Part shown: positions 29,644 through 37,803 of the stretch, piece by piece
How the letters are laid out: each line of letters begins with the position of its first letter
Numbering within the stretch: position 1 is the stretch's first letter
Assembly: GCA_946188395.1 (NCBI GenBank)
Contig: CAMHUU010000010.1
Location: 1 to 64,000 of the forward strand
DNA length: 64,000 nt
Direction: 5' to 3'
Origin: an uncultured Prevotellaceae bacterium
GTDB lineage: Bacteria > Bacteroidota > Bacteroidia > Bacteroidales > Bacteroidaceae
Program-made: the position numbers and the translations under genes
The notes under the pieces: model-generated
Databases searched by the model: none
What the model saw: only the letters and a program-made list of their open reading frames with translations
What the model was told of the DNA's origin: nothing

Positions 29644-31130
29644 TCTGACGACCTTGTGGCCTTTCGGGCCAAATACGTAAACACATGATCCATATCGGGC
29701 TGATGGAGATTCTGCTTCAGTTCCTCGGGCGTTCCCATCGCACTAATCTTACCGTCCACCATAATCGATATGCGGTCGCAATATTCCGCTTCGTCCATAT
29801 AGTGCGTCGTCACAAAAACGGTAATACCTCGAGCAGCAGCATCGTAAATCAGTTCCCAGAACTGGCGCCTCGTAGCTGGGTCGACGCCACCCGTCGGTTC
29901 ATCGAGAAATACGATGGCGGGCTCGTGGAAGATGGACACAGAGAACGCCAGCTTCTGCTTCCAACCCAAAGGCAGCGAACCCACAAGGTCGTTCTTATGC
30001 TCCTCGAACTTCAACTGCTCTAAAAGCACATCTGTCTTGCTGGCAATCTCAGAGTCCTTCATCCCGTAAATGCCGCCAAACAACCAGATGTTTTCAGCCA
30101 CCGTCAGATCCTCGTAGAGTGAGAATCGCTGCGACATATAACCGATGTGTTTCTTAATCTGTTCGTGCTCCGTTCGGATGTCGAATCCGGCCACGCGCCC
30201 AGTGCCGCTCGTGGGCTGGTTCAGTCCTGTCAGCATGTGCATCGCCGTCGTCTTGCCGGCGCCGTTGGCCCCTAAGAAACCGAATATCTCGCCGCGCTTC
30301 ACACTGAAGCTGATATCATCGACGGCATGGAACGTGCCAAAGGCCTTGACCAAGTGCTCCACCTCGATGACATTGTCATGCTTGCTTTCGTCTTCCTCCT
30401 GTCTTGCTACTGTCTTGCTACTGTCTTGCTTCCGGGTAATGCCGGGCGGGTTGAAAATGTCCTTAAATCTATCAAGGATAATCTCTGGCGTATCGATACC
30501 CATCACTTTCCCTTCGCTCAAAAACGCCACGCGCTCGCAACAGCGCACCTCGTCGAGATAAGGCGTCGAGGCAACGATTGTGATTTCGCGCTCTTTCAGC
30601 ATCGACAGCATCTCCCAGAACTCCTTGCGGCTCACAGGATCAACACCCGTTGTGGGCTCATCGAGGAAGAGTACGCTGGGCTGGTGAACCAACGCACAGC
30701 TCAGAGCCAGCTTCTGTTTCATTCCGCCCGACAGCGCTCCTGCCTTGCGGTCTTTAAACCGTTCTATTTGCGAGTAGATGGCTTTTATCGAGTCGTAGCC
30801 TTCATCGACGGTCGTACCAAAGAGCGTGGCAAAGAACTCAAGGTTCTCCTCCACCGTCAGGTCCTGATACAGCGAAAATCGCCCGGGCATATACCCTACC
30901 CGCTTGCGGATGTCGGTCATCTGCTTCACCACATCGAAGCCATCCACGCTGGCCGTACCCTCATCGGCTAACAGCAGCGTGCAGAGGATGCGGAACATCG
31001 ACGTCTTGCCCGCTCCGTCAGGGCCGATGAGTCCGAAGACTTCGCCCTTCTCCACGGCGAACGACACGTCCTGCAAAGCCTTGACTTTGCCGTACGACTT
31101 CGATATGTTATTTACTTCTATAGCATTCAT
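29640..31130 (-). CDS. Fused double ABC ATPase (YbhF-like) of the efflux system
   Basis: 496 aa, two nucleotide-binding domains. NBD1 has Walker A GPDGAGKT (36-43), LSGGMKQ (133-139) and FLDEPTTGVDP; its H-loop reads STPYLDE, lacking the usual His. NBD2 has Walker A GANGAGKT (287-294), a degenerate signature LPLGWKQ, FLDEPTGGVDP and TTHYMDE with the His. So each composite ATP site is asymmetric, as known for YbhF. The linker (225-252) contains a GTCTTGCTACT tandem repeat (30398-30432). Energises the two permeases downstream. Confidence 0.93.
   Translation of the reverse strand: MNAIEVNNISKSYGKVKALQDVSFAVEKGEVFGLIGPDGAGKTSMFRILCTLLLADEGTASVDGFDVVKQMTDIRKRVGYMPGRFSLYQDLTVEENLEFFATLFGTTVDEGYDSIKAIYSQIERFKDRKAGALSGGMKQKLALSCALVHQPSVLFLDEPTTGVDPVSRKEFWEMLSMLKEREITIVASTPYLDEVRCCERVAFLSEGKVMGIDTPEIILDRFKDIFNPPGITRKQDSSKTVARQEEDESKHDNVIEVEHLVKAFGTFHAVDDISFSVKRGEIFGFLGANGAGKTTAMHMLTGLNQPTSGTGRVAGFDIRTEHEQIKKHIGYMSQRFSLYEDLTVAENIWLFGGIYGMKDSEIASKTDVLLEQLKFEEHKNDLVGSLPLGWKQKLAFSVSIFHEPAIVFLDEPTGGVDPATRRQFWELIYDAAARGITVFVTTHYMDEAEYCDRISIMVDGKISAMGTPEELKQNLHQPDMDHVFTYLARKATRSSD
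30398..30432. repeat. GTCTTGCTACT tandem repeat in the inter-domain linker of the ABC ATPase
   Basis: Three near-identical 11-bp units in a row encode the RKQDSSKTVARQEE linker between the two ATPase domains. An 11-bp period changes frame with each unit, so gain or loss of one would break the gene unless compensated. Confidence 0.75.
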
Positions 31131-31164
31131 AATTATGCATTATGCATTATTAATTATGCATTAG
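31129..31164. repeat. Intergenic ATTATGCATTATGCATTA microrepeat
   Basis: Occupies the gap between the HlyD-like and ATPase genes; palindromic ATGCAT units. Confidence 0.75.
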
Positions 31165-32051
31165 AATTTGACTTCCCCGTACATGCCGATTTTCACGTAG
31201 CCGTCGTTTTTGATGGCCACCTTCAGCGCATACACCAAGTCGGCGCGTTCGTCGTCGGTCAAAATGGTCTTCGGTGTAAATTCCGAGCGGTTCGAAATCC
31301 AGCTCACCACGCCCGCATACTCCTTCTTCTGACCGTCGCCATAGTCGGCAAAGACCTTTGCCTGCTGGCCCACCTTGATGTTCTTCAACTGTGCGGAAGT
31401 GACATAGGCGCGAATGAACATCTGCTTCGTGTCGGCCATCTTAAACAGCGGTTTCCCCGTGGCCACGAATTCGCCCTGCTCGACATATTTCTCCAACACC
31501 GTACCAGCTATCGGCGCCGTAACATGGCATTTGCGCAACTGGTCCTCCAACTGGCTCACCTGCACGTCGGTCGCTGCCATCTGCTTGTTCAGCGCATTGG
31601 TACTCGTGCTCAGCGACGAAATCTGCGCGTCCAGCTGTTTCTGCAGCACCTGCACCAGGTTCGTCGCGTCGTCCAGCATCTTGCTCGGTGCAGCGCCGTC
31701 GGCCACCAGTTCCCGGTAGCGCTGCTGGTCCTGACGGGCCTTGGCCAACTGCTGACGCGTGGCAGCAATCTGCGCCTCCATGTTCGGTTTCTGACTCTGG
31801 TAGACGTCCTTTGTGGCACCGGCCTGACGAATCTTCAGCCAGATCTGCGTGGTGTCCACCAGTCCTACCTCCTTGCCCAGGGCCATCTCGTCGCCCTCCG
31901 TCACGTCGAATGCCATCAGCACCCCACTCTGCTCGGCGGCCACCGTCACCTCCGTAGCCTCGAACACGCCCGTGGCATCATACTCCTTCTCGTTGCTTCC
32001 GCAGGCAAGCAACAACAAAGAGATACTTGCCCATAATAAATCCTTCTTCAT
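31161..32051 (-). CDS. HlyD-family periplasmic adaptor, lipoprotein
   Basis: 296 aa. Lipoprotein signal MKKDLLWASISLLLLAC. A lipoyl-like half (VTVAAEQSGVLMAFDVTEGDEM) is followed by a coiled-coil hairpin of about 100 residues (MEAQIAATRQQLAKARQDQQRY...), the second lipoyl half (CHVTAPIAGTVLEKYVEQGEFV) and a beta-barrel domain. It bridges the ABC permeases to the TolC channel. The ATG at 32051 starts the signal peptide, 13 nt after tolC. Confidence 0.93.
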   Translation of the reverse strand: MKKDLLWASISLLLLACGSNEKEYDATGVFEATEVTVAAEQSGVLMAFDVTEGDEMALGKEVGLVDTTQIWLKIRQAGATKDVYQSQKPNMEAQIAATRQQLAKARQDQQRYRELVADGAAPSKMLDDATNLVQVLQKQLDAQISSLSTSTNALNKQMAATDVQVSQLEDQLRKCHVTAPIAGTVLEKYVEQGEFVATGKPLFKMADTKQMFIRAYVTSAQLKNIKVGQQAKVFADYGDGQKKEYAGVVSWISNRSEFTPKTILTDDERADLVYALKVAIKNDGYVKIGMYGEVKF

Positions 32052-32052
32052 A

Positions 32053-32100
32053 TTGAATTCATGATTAATTCGTGAATAATTCGTGGCCATTCGTGAACTT
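32053..32100. repeat. TTCACGAATTA microrepeat spanning the tolC 3' end
   Basis: Minus-strand units TTCACGAATGG, CACGAATTA and TTCACGAATTA encode the last TolC residues (FTNGHELFTN) and run into the gap before the hlyD-like gene. Confidence 0.75.
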
Positions 32101-33351
32101 TTGGTCGTAAATCTCCTTCAGCATCTCAATCTCATGCACCGTCTGCTGCACGCGAGCGGCATTCTCGGCGTTAATCTCCCTCACCAGGTCGTTCACGTCG
32201 ATGATGCCGTGAGCCAGCTTCGACTCCGCCGCCTTACGAATCGACTGCCGCAGGACGATAATCTCCTCGTCGTCGGCCATCAGCGACCGGTAGCGCCCGA
32301 TGTTCTCGTTCTGCTGAATCTGCTCCAGATTGTTGTTAAACAGGAACGTCTCACGCTGAACATTGAACATGGAGCGTTGAACATTCAGTTTCGCCTTGTC
32401 GTTCTTACGGGTATACAGCGCACCGATGTTCCACGTCAGCCGTGCACCAATCATCCCGTTCCAAGAGAACTTACGACTCAACATATCCTCAAACATATTA
32501 TAGCCCGGATAACCATAATACCCCTGTGCAAACACGCCCAACTTCGGCATCAGCGCCGCGTTCAGCGCCTTCTCCTGGGCGTCGGCCAGCCGCAGCTGCG
32601 CGTCAATGGCTTTCAGCTCCGGCCTCTGTCCCGTTTGTTGCTGTGACGCAGCAACAGACAGAACAGGTTTCGCTGCCTCCTTTATTTCTATACCGCAAAA
32701 CGCCGACAGCATCCTCACCAGCGCCTGCCGCTGTGCCGTCAGACTCGTTGCCTGCTGCACCACGTTCAACCGCTCGGCCTTCACGTTCTGGTAGTCGCTC
32801 TCGGCCGCCGTGCCGCCCTTCACCATCGATGCCAACTTCCGCTCGTTCTGAGCCAACAGCTCCTGCAAGTCTTTGTTCAGCACAATCTGTTCGTCCAGCA
32901 GCAACAGTCCGAAGTACATCTCGTTCACGCGCTTGCGCACCTGATACATTGTTACCTCATTTTGCGCCGACTGCACCTCGCCTTGCCTGCGGGCTATCAT
33001 CGAAGCGCTCTTCATGGCACCGCCGTCGAACACCGTCTGCTGCACATCGAGGCCCACCTTATACTGGTCCTTCTTCAGTCCCTCGAAGTTAAGACCCATC
33101 TGTCCCAGCATCCCCCTCATCTCATCGGGCCAAGCAACCACATCACTCTGATACGTTGCCTGAGCGGAAGCAGATATTTGTGGCAACCATCCCTTTTGTA
33201 TATTCGCTACCGTCAGCGCCGTCGTCTGCTCTATCAGCCGGTACTGCCGAATCAGCGGATAGTTCCGTTCTGCGGCCTGCTGACACTCCTCCAGCGTCTG
33301 TCCCAGCGCCACCACGGGCAGCATCATGAGTCCAAAAATTATTCTTCGCAT
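32065..33351 (-). CDS. TolC-family outer-membrane efflux channel
   Basis: 428 aa. Signal peptide MRRIIFGLMMLPVVALGQ, then TLEECQQAAERNYPLIRQ and the duplicated helical-barrel pattern. First gene of the five-gene tripartite efflux operon; an AraC-type regulator diverges upstream. A microrepeat in frame at 32353-32388 encodes LNVQRSMFNVQRE. The C-terminal ten residues also come from a repeat, so the family's variable tail is repeat-derived here. Confidence 0.92.
   Translation of the reverse strand: MRRIIFGLMMLPVVALGQTLEECQQAAERNYPLIRQYRLIEQTTALTVANIQKGWLPQISASAQATYQSDVVAWPDEMRGMLGQMGLNFEGLKKDQYKVGLDVQQTVFDGGAMKSASMIARRQGEVQSAQNEVTMYQVRKRVNEMYFGLLLLDEQIVLNKDLQELLAQNERKLASMVKGGTAAESDYQNVKAERLNVVQQATSLTAQRQALVRMLSAFCGIEIKEAAKPVLSVAASQQQTGQRPELKAIDAQLRLADAQEKALNAALMPKLGVFAQGYYGYPGYNMFEDMLSRKFSWNGMIGARLTWNIGALYTRKNDKAKLNVQRSMFNVQRETFLFNNNLEQIQQNENIGRYRSLMADDEEIIVLRQSIRKAAESKLAHGIIDVNDLVREINAENAARVQQTVHEIEMLKEIYDQKFTNGHELFTN
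32353..32388. repeat. In-frame GTTGAACATTGAACAT microrepeat inside tolC
   Basis: Two TTGAACATT-type units on either side of GGAGC encode NVQRSMFNVQR. The same unit appears at 63668-63690 in the terminal sensor gene. Confidence 0.75.
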
Positions 33352-33375
33352 AGTCGTTTGTTTGAAATTCTGCTG

Positions 33376-33383
33376 CAAAGGTA
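33376..33383 (-). promoter_or_regulatory. -7 box of the efflux operon
   Basis: Minus-strand TACCTTTG, 25 bp before the tolC start; no strong TTTG at -33, which would fit activator dependence. Confidence 0.55.
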
Positions 33384-33480
33384 TGGCAAATTCTTTATAT
33401 TTCCGTTACCCTTTATGACGCAATTATGTTCTTTTTGTTCGATTTTTCATCAAAAACAGTGATAATACGCCAAAAAACAT

Positions 33481-33488
33481 TATCTTTG
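33481..33488 (+). promoter_or_regulatory. -7 box of the AraC regulator next to the efflux operon
   Basis: TATCTTTG followed by GCA, 25 bp before the ATG at 33513. Confidence 0.55.
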
Positions 33489-33512
33489 CAGCTGATTTAG
33501 AATACTTTTCCT

Positions 33513-34415
33513 ATGAAGAAGCAAGAACCGAAACTGATGAGTCTGCTTCGTATGCGCGACATATTGGCACCTCACGCCGAAGAGATACGCCGCCAGATAT
33601 TCATCGACGACCATCTGGCCATCATCCATAGCTCTGCGGAGTTGCTGAAGCTCATCATTCACCAGCAGCCCCCCTTCACCTTTGATGACCGACGGCTTGG
33701 TATAATTCTACGCGGTGAGGCTGACATCAACATCAATCTTGTCGACAAGCATCTCACCGCTGGCACACTGGCATTCATCGGTCCGGGAACCATCATCAGT
33801 CCGATACGATTCTCGCCCGATTTCGAACTCTACGGCTTTGGCATCCCGGCAGATTTCCCCTTGCCCGGCCAGTTGCCACAGGCTTTCAACGGACAGCTGC
33901 GCGACTTCCAACTGCCGGCAGCCGAGGCCGACGTTGCCACCGCTCGCAACATTCTTGACACGCTTTGGCACGTAGTCCATCAAGAGGATTACGCCATTCA
34001 AACCGTCAGCAGTCTGATCTTTGCCCAGATGAACCACTACGACGTACTTTTCCATCGTTACACCGACCAACAGCAAAACCAGCAAACCCGCGAACAGACC
34101 ATTTTCGACCGTTTCATCCAATTGGTAAACCAGCATGCACAGCGCGAGCATCATATCACTTTTTACGCCCAGCGTATGTGTCTCACCGAGCGTTATCTCG
34201 GCACCGTCATCCGCCAGACCAGCGGCGTTACGGCAAAGGAATGGATTGACCGCGCCATCGTCGCCCGTATCAAGGTTGAATTGCGCCACACCAGCAAAAC
34301 CATCACCCAGATTTCAGACGAGATGAACTTCCCGAATCCCTCGTTCTTCAACAAATATTTTAAACGACTGACGGGCATGCCCCCAGCCGAATTCAGAATC
34401 CGCCCGCCACAGTAA
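33513..34415 (+). CDS. AraC-family regulator, probable regulator of the efflux operon
   Basis: 300 aa. N-terminal cupin-like sensing domain (LGIILRGEADININL, TLAFIGPGTIISP) and C-terminal AraC HTH pair (HITFYAQRMCLTERYLGTVIRQTSGVTAKEWI; ITQISDEMNFPNPSFFNKYFKRLTGMPPAEFR). It diverges from the tolC-hlyD-ABC operon with a 160-bp shared region, the usual arrangement for a local activator; ligand unknown. Confidence 0.93.
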   Translation: MKKQEPKLMSLLRMRDILAPHAEEIRRQIFIDDHLAIIHSSAELLKLIIHQQPPFTFDDRRLGIILRGEADININLVDKHLTAGTLAFIGPGTIISPIRFSPDFELYGFGIPADFPLPGQLPQAFNGQLRDFQLPAAEADVATARNILDTLWHVVHQEDYAIQTVSSLIFAQMNHYDVLFHRYTDQQQNQQTREQTIFDRFIQLVNQHAQREHHITFYAQRMCLTERYLGTVIRQTSGVTAKEWIDRAIVARIKVELRHTSKTITQISDEMNFPNPSFFNKYFKRLTGMPPAEFRIRPPQ

Positions 34416-34422
34416 GGACCAT

Positions 34423-35079
34423 TCACTCGGCGGTGGAGCGGATGAGGCGGATGTATTCGTCGTAGGGGATGAAGCGGGCGCCCATGGAGCGGAGGTGGGG
34501 CGTTTCGAGCTGGCAGTCGATGAGCGAACCGCCGAGCTCGTCGAAGGTGCGGGCCAGATGGATGAGTGCCATCTTCGAGGCGCTGGGTTCGAGCGAGAAC
34601 ATGCTCTCGCCGAAGAATGCTGAGCCGAGGGTGACGCCATAAAGTCCGCCGACTAACAGGTCGTCGTGCCACACTTCGACGCTGGCGGCAAAGCCTTGGC
34701 GGTGGAGTTCGGTGTAGGCGCTGATGATGTTGGGTCCCAGCCACGCGCCATCCTCTTGGTTGCGGTTCTGGGCGGTGGCGCAGCCCCGGATGACGCCGTC
34801 GAAGTCGCGGTTGATGGTGACCTGGTATTGGCCGCGACGTATCATTTGGCGCATGGTGTGGCTGACGTGAATCTCGCCGGGGATGATGACGAAGCGCTGC
34901 AGGGGGCAGTACCACAGGGGCTCTTCGCGGTTCTTATACGAGAACCAGGGGAAGAAGCCGTGCGAGTAGGCCAGCAGCAGGCGGTCGACGCTGAGGTCGC
35001 CGCCGACAGCTATCAGCCCGTCGTCCTCGCCGAAATGGGGGTCGGGAAACCAGAGATCGTTATCGAGTTGAAAAACCAC
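34423..35079 (-). CDS. aat: Leucyl/phenylalanyl-tRNA-protein transferase
   Basis: 218 aa. Adds Leu or Phe to N-terminal Lys/Arg of proteins, making N-degrons read by ClpS-ClpAP. Family blocks: WFPDPHFGEDDGLIAVGGDLSVDRLLLAYSHGFFPWF, PLWYCPLQRFVI, GAWLGPNIISAY, GGLYGVTLGSAFFGESMFS and LIDCQLETPHLRSMGA. A GTG start is used; no in-frame ATG lies upstream. It sits directly downstream of clpA-clpS, so the whole N-degron pathway is encoded together. Confidence 0.95.
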   Translation of the reverse strand: MVFQLDNDLWFPDPHFGEDDGLIAVGGDLSVDRLLLAYSHGFFPWFSYKNREEPLWYCPLQRFVIIPGEIHVSHTMRQMIRRGQYQVTINRDFDGVIRGCATAQNRNQEDGAWLGPNIISAYTELHRQGFAASVEVWHDDLLVGGLYGVTLGSAFFGESMFSLEPSASKMALIHLARTFDELGGSLIDCQLETPHLRSMGARFIPYDEYIRLIRSTAE

Positions 35080-35084
35080 GTAAA

Positions 35085-35122
35085 AATGAGTAATTAGTAA
35101 TGAGTAATTAGTAATTGTTATT
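35085..35122. repeat. Intergenic GAGTAATTAGTAAT microrepeat
   Basis: Fills the gap between clpA and aat; same family as 28470-28507. Confidence 0.8.
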
Positions 35123-37340
35123 ACTTTTGCTGCATGGTGAGGTGGCTGTCTACGGAGTCGATGGTGACGGAACCGCCGGACTTGAGGCTGCCGAAGAGGA
35201 TTTCGCGCATGAGCAGGGGTTTCAGCCGCTGGGCGATGACGCGGTCCATTTCGCGGGCACCGTATTCGCGGGTGAAGCCTTCGTCGAGCAGCAGCTGGAA
35301 GGCGCCGTCGGTGAGCGTCATGGTGACCTGTCGGGCGGTCAGCTTCTCCTGCAGTTCACCGAGCTTTTTGCGCAGGATGAGCGTGGCCATCTCGCGGTCC
35401 ATGTCGTTGAACACCACCGTGCCCGTGAGTCGGTTGATGAACTCGGGCTTGAAGGTTTTCTTCACTTGCTTCAGCATGGCCTCGCCGCGCGACACACTGC
35501 CGGTGAAACCGATGTTGGCCTGTGCAGCATACTGCGCGCCGGCATTGGACGTCATGATGAGGATGACGTTGCGGAAGTCGGCCTTGCGACCTTTGTTGTC
35601 GGTGAGCCGGGCATAGTCCATGACCTGCAGCAGGATGTTGTAGATGTCCTGATGGGCCTTCTCGATTTCGTCGAGCAGCAGCACGCAGTTGGGTGTCTTG
35701 CGGATGGCGTCGGTGAGCAGTCCGCCGTCCTCGTAGCCTACATAACCGGCGGGCGAGCCGATGAGTTTGGCGACGGTATGCTTCTCGGCATACTCGCTCA
35801 TGTCGAATCGTAACAACGTGATTCCCAGCTCTTTAGCCAGTACTCGTACAACCTCTGTTTTACCCACACCGGTGGGACCGACGAAGAGCAGCGAGGCCAG
35901 CGGTTTGTTGTCGTCGAGCAGTCCGGCCTTCGACATCTGCACGGCCTCGACCACCTGGCGAATGGCCTCATCCTGACCGTAGATTTGCGACGAGAGCTGG
36001 GTGTTGAGTGTCGAGAGTCGTTCGTTGTCGTCATCGTCGTTCATGGCCATGGCGTCGACCTTGCAGGTCTTGGCCAGCACATCGGCGATGTCGGTCTTTG
36101 TGACTTCTCTCACCTCTAATTTCTCACCTCTCACCTCTAAATTCGCTCCGGCTTCGTCGATGAGGTCGATGGCCTTGTCGGGCAGGAAGCGGTCGTTAAC
36201 GAACTTATAGCTGGCATCGACGGCGAAGTCGAGCGCCGCGTCGTCGTAGGTGACACCGTGAAACTGCTCGTACTGCGTGCGCAGCTGGCGCAGAATGTGC
36301 TTTGTCTCGTCGGGTGTAGGCTCGGGGATGTCAATCTGCTGGAATCGGCGCACCAGCCCCTTCGAGCGCGAAAAGTGTCGGTTGTATTCCTCGTAGGTCG
36401 TCGAACCGATGAATCGGATGGTGCCTGCCTCGAGGTAGGGCTTCAGCATGTTCGACGCGTCCATCGAGCCCTCGCCGGTGGCGCCGGCGCCAACCAGCGT
36501 GTGGATCTCGTCGATGTAGACGATGTTGCGGTCGCTTTCCTCCTGAATGCCGTCCATAATCTGCTTGATGCGGTGCTCGAAGTCGCCGCGATATTGCGTG
36601 CCGGCCAGCAGCGTGCCGATGTCGAGCTGATAGATGCGGCTGCCCTTCAGACGCTCTGGCACGCGACCCTCTTCTATCATGCGCGCCAAGCCCCAGATGA
36701 GCGCCGTCTTACCCACGCCGGGCTCGCCGACGTGCAGCGGATTGTTCTTGTCGCGCCGACAGAGCACCTGGATGGTGCGCGCCAGCTCGTGTTCGCGGCC
36801 GATGAGCGGATTGTGGCGCTCGTAGAGGTCGTTCATGCAGGTGACGAGTCGTCGCCATGCCGCCTCATGCTTCTCACCGGTCTCTTCCTCCAAATGGTCG
36901 TCGAACTCGTAGCAGCTGATGAGCTCGCTGAGGAAGTTGCTCTCCTTGTCGCCCAGCGCGTCCTTCAGCAGATAGCACGCCCACGAATCGTTCAATTGCA
37001 GCATGCCCATGACGAGGTGGGGCACGTCGAGCGCCTTGGCACTGCTGTTCATGACCTGCTGGCAGGCGATGTCGATGACCTGACTGAGTTGCACAGAGGC
37101 TTCGGGGTCGTAGTCACGGTCGTCGGGCACGGTCTCGATGGCCTCGAGTCGTTCCTCGAGCCGCTCGATGAACGTGTCGGACGAATAGAATATGTTCAGC
37201 ACCCTGTTGAAGGTGAACTCGTCGGTAAGCACCCACAACAGGTGTTCGGGCATGATGAATTCGTGGCGGTACTCCTTGCAGCACTTCATCGTGTCGTTCA
37301 GCACCTTGACGGTGCGTTGGGTCTGATGTATTTCTGCCAT
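35121..37340 (-). CDS. clpA: ClpA, AAA+ unfoldase of the ClpAP protease
   Basis: 739 aa. The Clp N-domain (1-150; QTQRTVKVLNDTMKCCKEYRHEFIMPEHLL) is followed by D1 with Walker A GEPGVGKT (205-212) and Walker B VYIDEIH, and D2 with Walker A GPTGVGKT (488-495), LLLDEIEKAH and the sensor FRNVILIMTSNAGA. Works with ClpS upstream. Residues 401-412 (LEVRGEKLEVRE), at the end of D1 after AIDLIDEAGAN, are encoded by a GAGGTGAGA microrepeat. Confidence 0.96.
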   Translation of the reverse strand: MAEIHQTQRTVKVLNDTMKCCKEYRHEFIMPEHLLWVLTDEFTFNRVLNIFYSSDTFIERLEERLEAIETVPDDRDYDPEASVQLSQVIDIACQQVMNSSAKALDVPHLVMGMLQLNDSWACYLLKDALGDKESNFLSELISCYEFDDHLEEETGEKHEAAWRRLVTCMNDLYERHNPLIGREHELARTIQVLCRRDKNNPLHVGEPGVGKTALIWGLARMIEEGRVPERLKGSRIYQLDIGTLLAGTQYRGDFEHRIKQIMDGIQEESDRNIVYIDEIHTLVGAGATGEGSMDASNMLKPYLEAGTIRFIGSTTYEEYNRHFSRSKGLVRRFQQIDIPEPTPDETKHILRQLRTQYEQFHGVTYDDAALDFAVDASYKFVNDRFLPDKAIDLIDEAGANLEVRGEKLEVREVTKTDIADVLAKTCKVDAMAMNDDDDNERLSTLNTQLSSQIYGQDEAIRQVVEAVQMSKAGLLDDNKPLASLLFVGPTGVGKTEVVRVLAKELGITLLRFDMSEYAEKHTVAKLIGSPAGYVGYEDGGLLTDAIRKTPNCVLLLDEIEKAHQDIYNILLQVMDYARLTDNKGRKADFRNVILIMTSNAGAQYAAQANIGFTGSVSRGEAMLKQVKKTFKPEFINRLTGTVVFNDMDREMATLILRKKLGELQEKLTARQVTMTLTDGAFQLLLDEGFTREYGAREMDRVIAQRLKPLLMREILFGSLKSGGSVTIDSVDSHLTMQQK
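36106..36143. repeat. In-frame CTCTCACCTCTAATTTCTCA microrepeat inside clpA
   Basis: Units of TCTCACCTC (minus GAGGTGAGA) encode LEVRGEKLEVRE between the D1 small domain and the middle of ClpA, a position where orthologues are expected to be shorter. Confidence 0.75.
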
Positions 37341-37342
37341 AA

Positions 37343-37648
37343 TTACTCTTCAGGATCAACGGTAAGACGTAGCGGGAACCCGGCCTCGCGGGCCATTGCG
37401 GTGGCCTTGCGCACCTTCGACGTGGCGACGTCGTAGCTGTAGATGCCCACCACAGCCTTGTCGGAATGGTGGACCTGCAGCATCAGTGCCTCGGCCTCGG
37501 ACTCGCTCTTGAAAAACACTTGTGTCAACACCTGAACCACAAACTCCATCGTCGTGAAGTCGTCGTTGTAGATGGTCACCTTATAGCGTCTCGGCTCGCG
37601 CAGGTCCGTGCGCTGCCGTTCGCGGATACTTGACTGTTCTTTGGGCAT
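37343..37648 (-). CDS. clpS: ClpS adaptor
   Basis: 101 aa. N-degron adaptor delivering substrates to ClpA. Core: RRYKVTIYNDDFTTMEFVVQVL, then HHSDKAVVGIYSYDVATSKV and AREAGFPLRLTVDPEE. The ATG at 37648 gives the normal N-terminal extension (MPKEQSSIRERQRTDL). clpA follows after 2 nt. Confidence 0.95.
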   Translation of the reverse strand: MPKEQSSIRERQRTDLREPRRYKVTIYNDDFTTMEFVVQVLTQVFFKSESEAEALMLQVHHSDKAVVGIYSYDVATSKVRKATAMAREAGFPLRLTVDPEE

Positions 37649-37668
37649 AACGTTCGTTTCTTTGTCTG

Positions 37669-37699
37669 CAAAGATACAAATCTTTTCAAAAACCACAAA
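37669..37699 (-). promoter_or_regulatory. Promoter of clpS-clpA-aat
   Basis: Minus strand: TTTG (37696-37699), 19-bp spacer, TATCTTTG (37669-37676), 20 bp before the clpS start. Confidence 0.7.
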
Positions 37700-37760
37700 A
37701 CAAATCTTTCAAAAATAAGAAAATTCGGGCTGGTGGTGAGGTCAGTCCGATTTTTTTTAT

Positions 37761-37768
37761 TATCTTTG
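37761..37768 (+). promoter_or_regulatory. -7 box of the LutC-like gene
   Basis: TATCTTTG followed by GCA, 36 bp before the start codon at 37804. Confidence 0.55.
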
Positions 37769-37803
37769 CAGACGCAAAGGTAATCGACAACTAAGAACGC
37801 AAT

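Noticed and set aside
36258..37436. Long plus-strand open frame opposite clpA
   Set aside because: It is the antisense of the ClpA N-terminal and D1 coding sequence, with no protein family features.
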